Assembly: GCA_020430865.1 (NCBI GenBank)
Contig: JAGQIY010000392.1
Coordinates: 1-6,614, forward strand
Length of the DNA: 6,614 nt
Source: Myxococcales bacterium
Lineage (GTDB): Bacteria; Myxococcota; Polyangia; Polyangiales; Polyangiaceae
Reading direction: 5' to 3'
Numbering within the stretch: the first letter of the stretch is position 1; each line of letters opens with the position of its first letter. This document shows, in pieces, positions 5,278-6,614 of the stretch. The notes under the pieces are model-generated. The model was not told the origin of the DNA. It searched no databases and saw nothing but the letters and a program-made list of their open reading frames with translations. Both the position numbers and the translations under genes were made by a program.

Positions 5278-6614
5278 GCTGCCTCCAGCCCCGCGCGGCG
5301 ATTCATCAGCCTCGAGCCGAAGAACAGGAGCAAGAAGATCAACACCGAGTAGGCGGCGGCGTAGCCGTACTGCGCTTGGCGCGTGAAGGCCCAGCGGTAG
5401 GCCTCGCTCACCAGGATCTCGGTGGTGCCGTCGGGCTCACCGCCGCTCACCAGGAAGACGACGTTGAACATGTTGAAGGTCCAGATCGACCCGAGCAGGA
5501 CCGCTGGACCAAGCACCGGTCTGACCATCGGAATCGTCACCCGCCGCAGCCGCTGCCAGCGCGTCGCGCCGTCGACCTCGGCCGCCTCCAGCACGTCCTT
5601 GGGCACCGCGGTGAGGGCGCCCAGGGTGACCACCATCATGAACGGAAACCCGAGCCAGACGTTGGTCGAGACATTCGCAGCGAAGGCAGTGGAGAACTGC
5701 GCCCACCAGCTGAACGGCTCCACGCCGATCGACTCCAGGATGGCGCTCACGGCACCGAACTGGCGATCGAACATCCCGCGCCACGCCAGCGCGGTGACGT
5801 AGGAAGGAACCGCCCAGGGCAAGATCAGTAGCACGCGGTAGAACGGCCGCAGGCGCAACGTGGGCCGTGACAGCAATAGCCCCAAGGAAAATCCAATCAG
5901 CAGGTGGAGCGCCACGTTGAGCAGCGTCCACAGGATGGTCACCAGCAGGACCAAGTAGAAGGAACCGCTGCTCAGGAGCGGCGCCCCGCGTGCTGTCAGG
6001 ATCTCCCAGAAGTTCGCCAGGCCGACGTAGTGCATCTTGCCCTGCGGCCCGGCGTAGAGGCTCGCCGCCGCCCCGACGAAGATCGGCACGAAGACCAGCA
6101 CTCCCACCGCGACCACCGCGTGGGCAACCCAGAGGTACGCGGGGAGCGAGCGTCGAATCGGAGACCACAGCTCGCCCCGTGAAGCCTTGCGCCAGAGCCG
6201 AAATGCCCCCAGCAGGCTGAATCCACCGAGCAGCAACAACAGTGGGGTCGGCGAGGCCGGGGGTGGCGGCGGACGAACCATGTCGTCGAAGCGACGGCGA
6301 GCTTCCTCCAGCGCCGCCTCCGGCGTCACGGCTCCGCTGAGCGCCTTCTTGAGCGCGCGGTTCGCTGGCTCCCAGCTGGTGCGCATGCGGTCCCCCGACG
6401 GCATCGGCACGGCGTGCTCGGCCTGGGTGGCGAACGCCTCGATGAACGGGTCAGCTGCGGCGGCGGGAGGTAGCTTCTGCAACGCCACGAGCTGTCGCCC
6501 CACCTTCACGCGGATGTTCGCGCTGTCCTCGCCGGCGAGGTAGTCGAGCAGCTGGATCGCGCGGGGGTTCTTCGCGCCGCGCGGAGTCAGTGCCGCGGCC
6601 TCGACGGTCAGGTA
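5274..6614 (-). CDS. malF: Fusion of MalE-like binding protein (C-terminal part visible) with MalF-type permease; 5' end missing
   Basis: The frame is open to the right edge, so the start is outside; 446 residues are visible, numbered from the edge. Residues 1-112 read as the C-terminal lobe of a maltose-binding protein: NPRAIQLLDYL, DPFIEAF, HAVPMPSGDRM, then W81 where E. coli MalE has its sugar-stacking W340, and a final helix TPEAALEEARRRFDDM. A VRPPPPPASP linker (113-122) follows. A short helix (about 123-140) leads into a basic stretch (RLWRK...RR, to about 155) and then the canonical permease: first core helix (about 158-188), GLANFWEI (198-205), RVLLILPWAVPSY (260-272), NVWLGFPFMM (318-327) and the EAA loop EAAEVDGATRWQR (343-355). 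The basic stretch puts the linker and binding domain outside the cytoplasm, as their function needs. Permease segments closely match E. coli MalF. An internal ATG at 6509 falls inside the binding domain and is not a sensible start. First gene of a malF-malG pair. Confidence 0.9.
   Translation of the reverse strand, partial: YLTVEAAALTPRGAKNPRAIQLLDYLAGEDSANIRVKVGRQLVALQKLPPAAAADPFIEAFATQAEHAVPMPSGDRMRTSWEPANRALKKALSGAVTPEAALEEARRRFDDMVRPPPPPASPTPLLLLLGGFSLLGAFRLWRKASRGELWSPIRRSLPAYLWVAHAVVAVGVLVFVPIFVGAAASLYAGPQGKMHYVGLANFWEILTARGAPLLSSGSFYLVLLVTILWTLLNVALHLLIGFSLGLLLSRPTLRLRPFYRVLLILPWAVPSYVTALAWRGMFDRQFGAVSAILESIGVEPFSWWAQFSTAFAANVSTNVWLGFPFMMVVTLGALTAVPKDVLEAAEVDGATRWQRLRRVTIPMVRPVLGPAVLLGSIWTFNMFNVVFLVSGGEPDGTTEILVSEAYRWAFTRQAQYGYAAAYSVLIFLLLFFGSRLMNRRAGLEAA
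5282..5286 (-). promoter_or_regulatory. Ribosome binding site of malG
   Basis: Minus-strand GGAGG lies 4 nt before the malG ATG, inside the final codons of the upstream gene. Together with the ATGA overlap it supports the start at 5277 and coupled translation. Confidence 0.75.

Noticed and set aside
4459..5352. Plus-strand frame of about 297 codons opposite malG
   Set aside because: The translation is rich in His/Arg/Gln/Glu, as expected from the complement of a membrane-protein gene; no domain seen.

Overview
The window comes from a high-GC genome with GC-rich third codon positions and several GTG starts or start candidates. A myxobacterial (Myxococcota, Polyangiales-like) host is the best guess. 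It carries a Gly/Ser-rich lipoprotein with a cysteine-rich C-terminus, a MopE-type metal-binding motif inside a membrane-anchored sulfatase-fold enzyme, and a rhomboid protease with a helical-repeat tail. All three are styles I associate with that group. The assignment is inference, because there is no rRNA or other phylogenetic marker here.

Layout, left to right. (1) At 2-1669 (+) is the 3' part of a membrane-anchored alkaline-phosphatase/sulfatase-superfamily enzyme, cut by the left edge. (2) At 1712-2506 (-) is a secreted lipoprotein, convergent with the first gene. The last 41 bp of the lipoprotein gene, stop codon included, are tandemly duplicated into the gap. (3) At 2507-2753 is a 247-bp divergent intergenic region with two short palindromes. 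(4) At 2754-4418 (+) is a rhomboid intramembrane protease with an intact Ser/His dyad, a long insertion after the first membrane helix, and a TPR-like C-terminal tail. (5) One base further on, convergently, lies a maltose-type ABC importer operon read right to left: a gene fusing a MalE-like binding protein to a MalF-like permease (5274-6614, cut by the right edge), then malG (4420-5277), joined by an ATGA stop/start overlap.

How the genes work together. Only the MalF-fusion/MalG pair is clearly one functional unit. The two proteins should form the heterodimeric membrane channel of a maltose/maltodextrin-type importer. The substrate-binding domain is built into the channel subunit. The ATPase (MalK/UgpC type) is not in the window. 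The other three genes are single transcription units on alternating strands with no evident shared pathway, although all three products are predicted to be membrane or cell-surface proteins.

Points most worth attention: the binding-protein/MalF fusion with a topology that fits; a Glu/Thr/Asp/His active-site set in the 'sulfatase' that resembles LTA synthase and phosphoethanolamine transferases more than true sulfatases; the 41-bp tandem duplication that preserves the protein; and a shared 12-bp sequence at both convergent gene junctions. I see no mobile element, CRISPR array, RNA gene or clearly new defence-type system.
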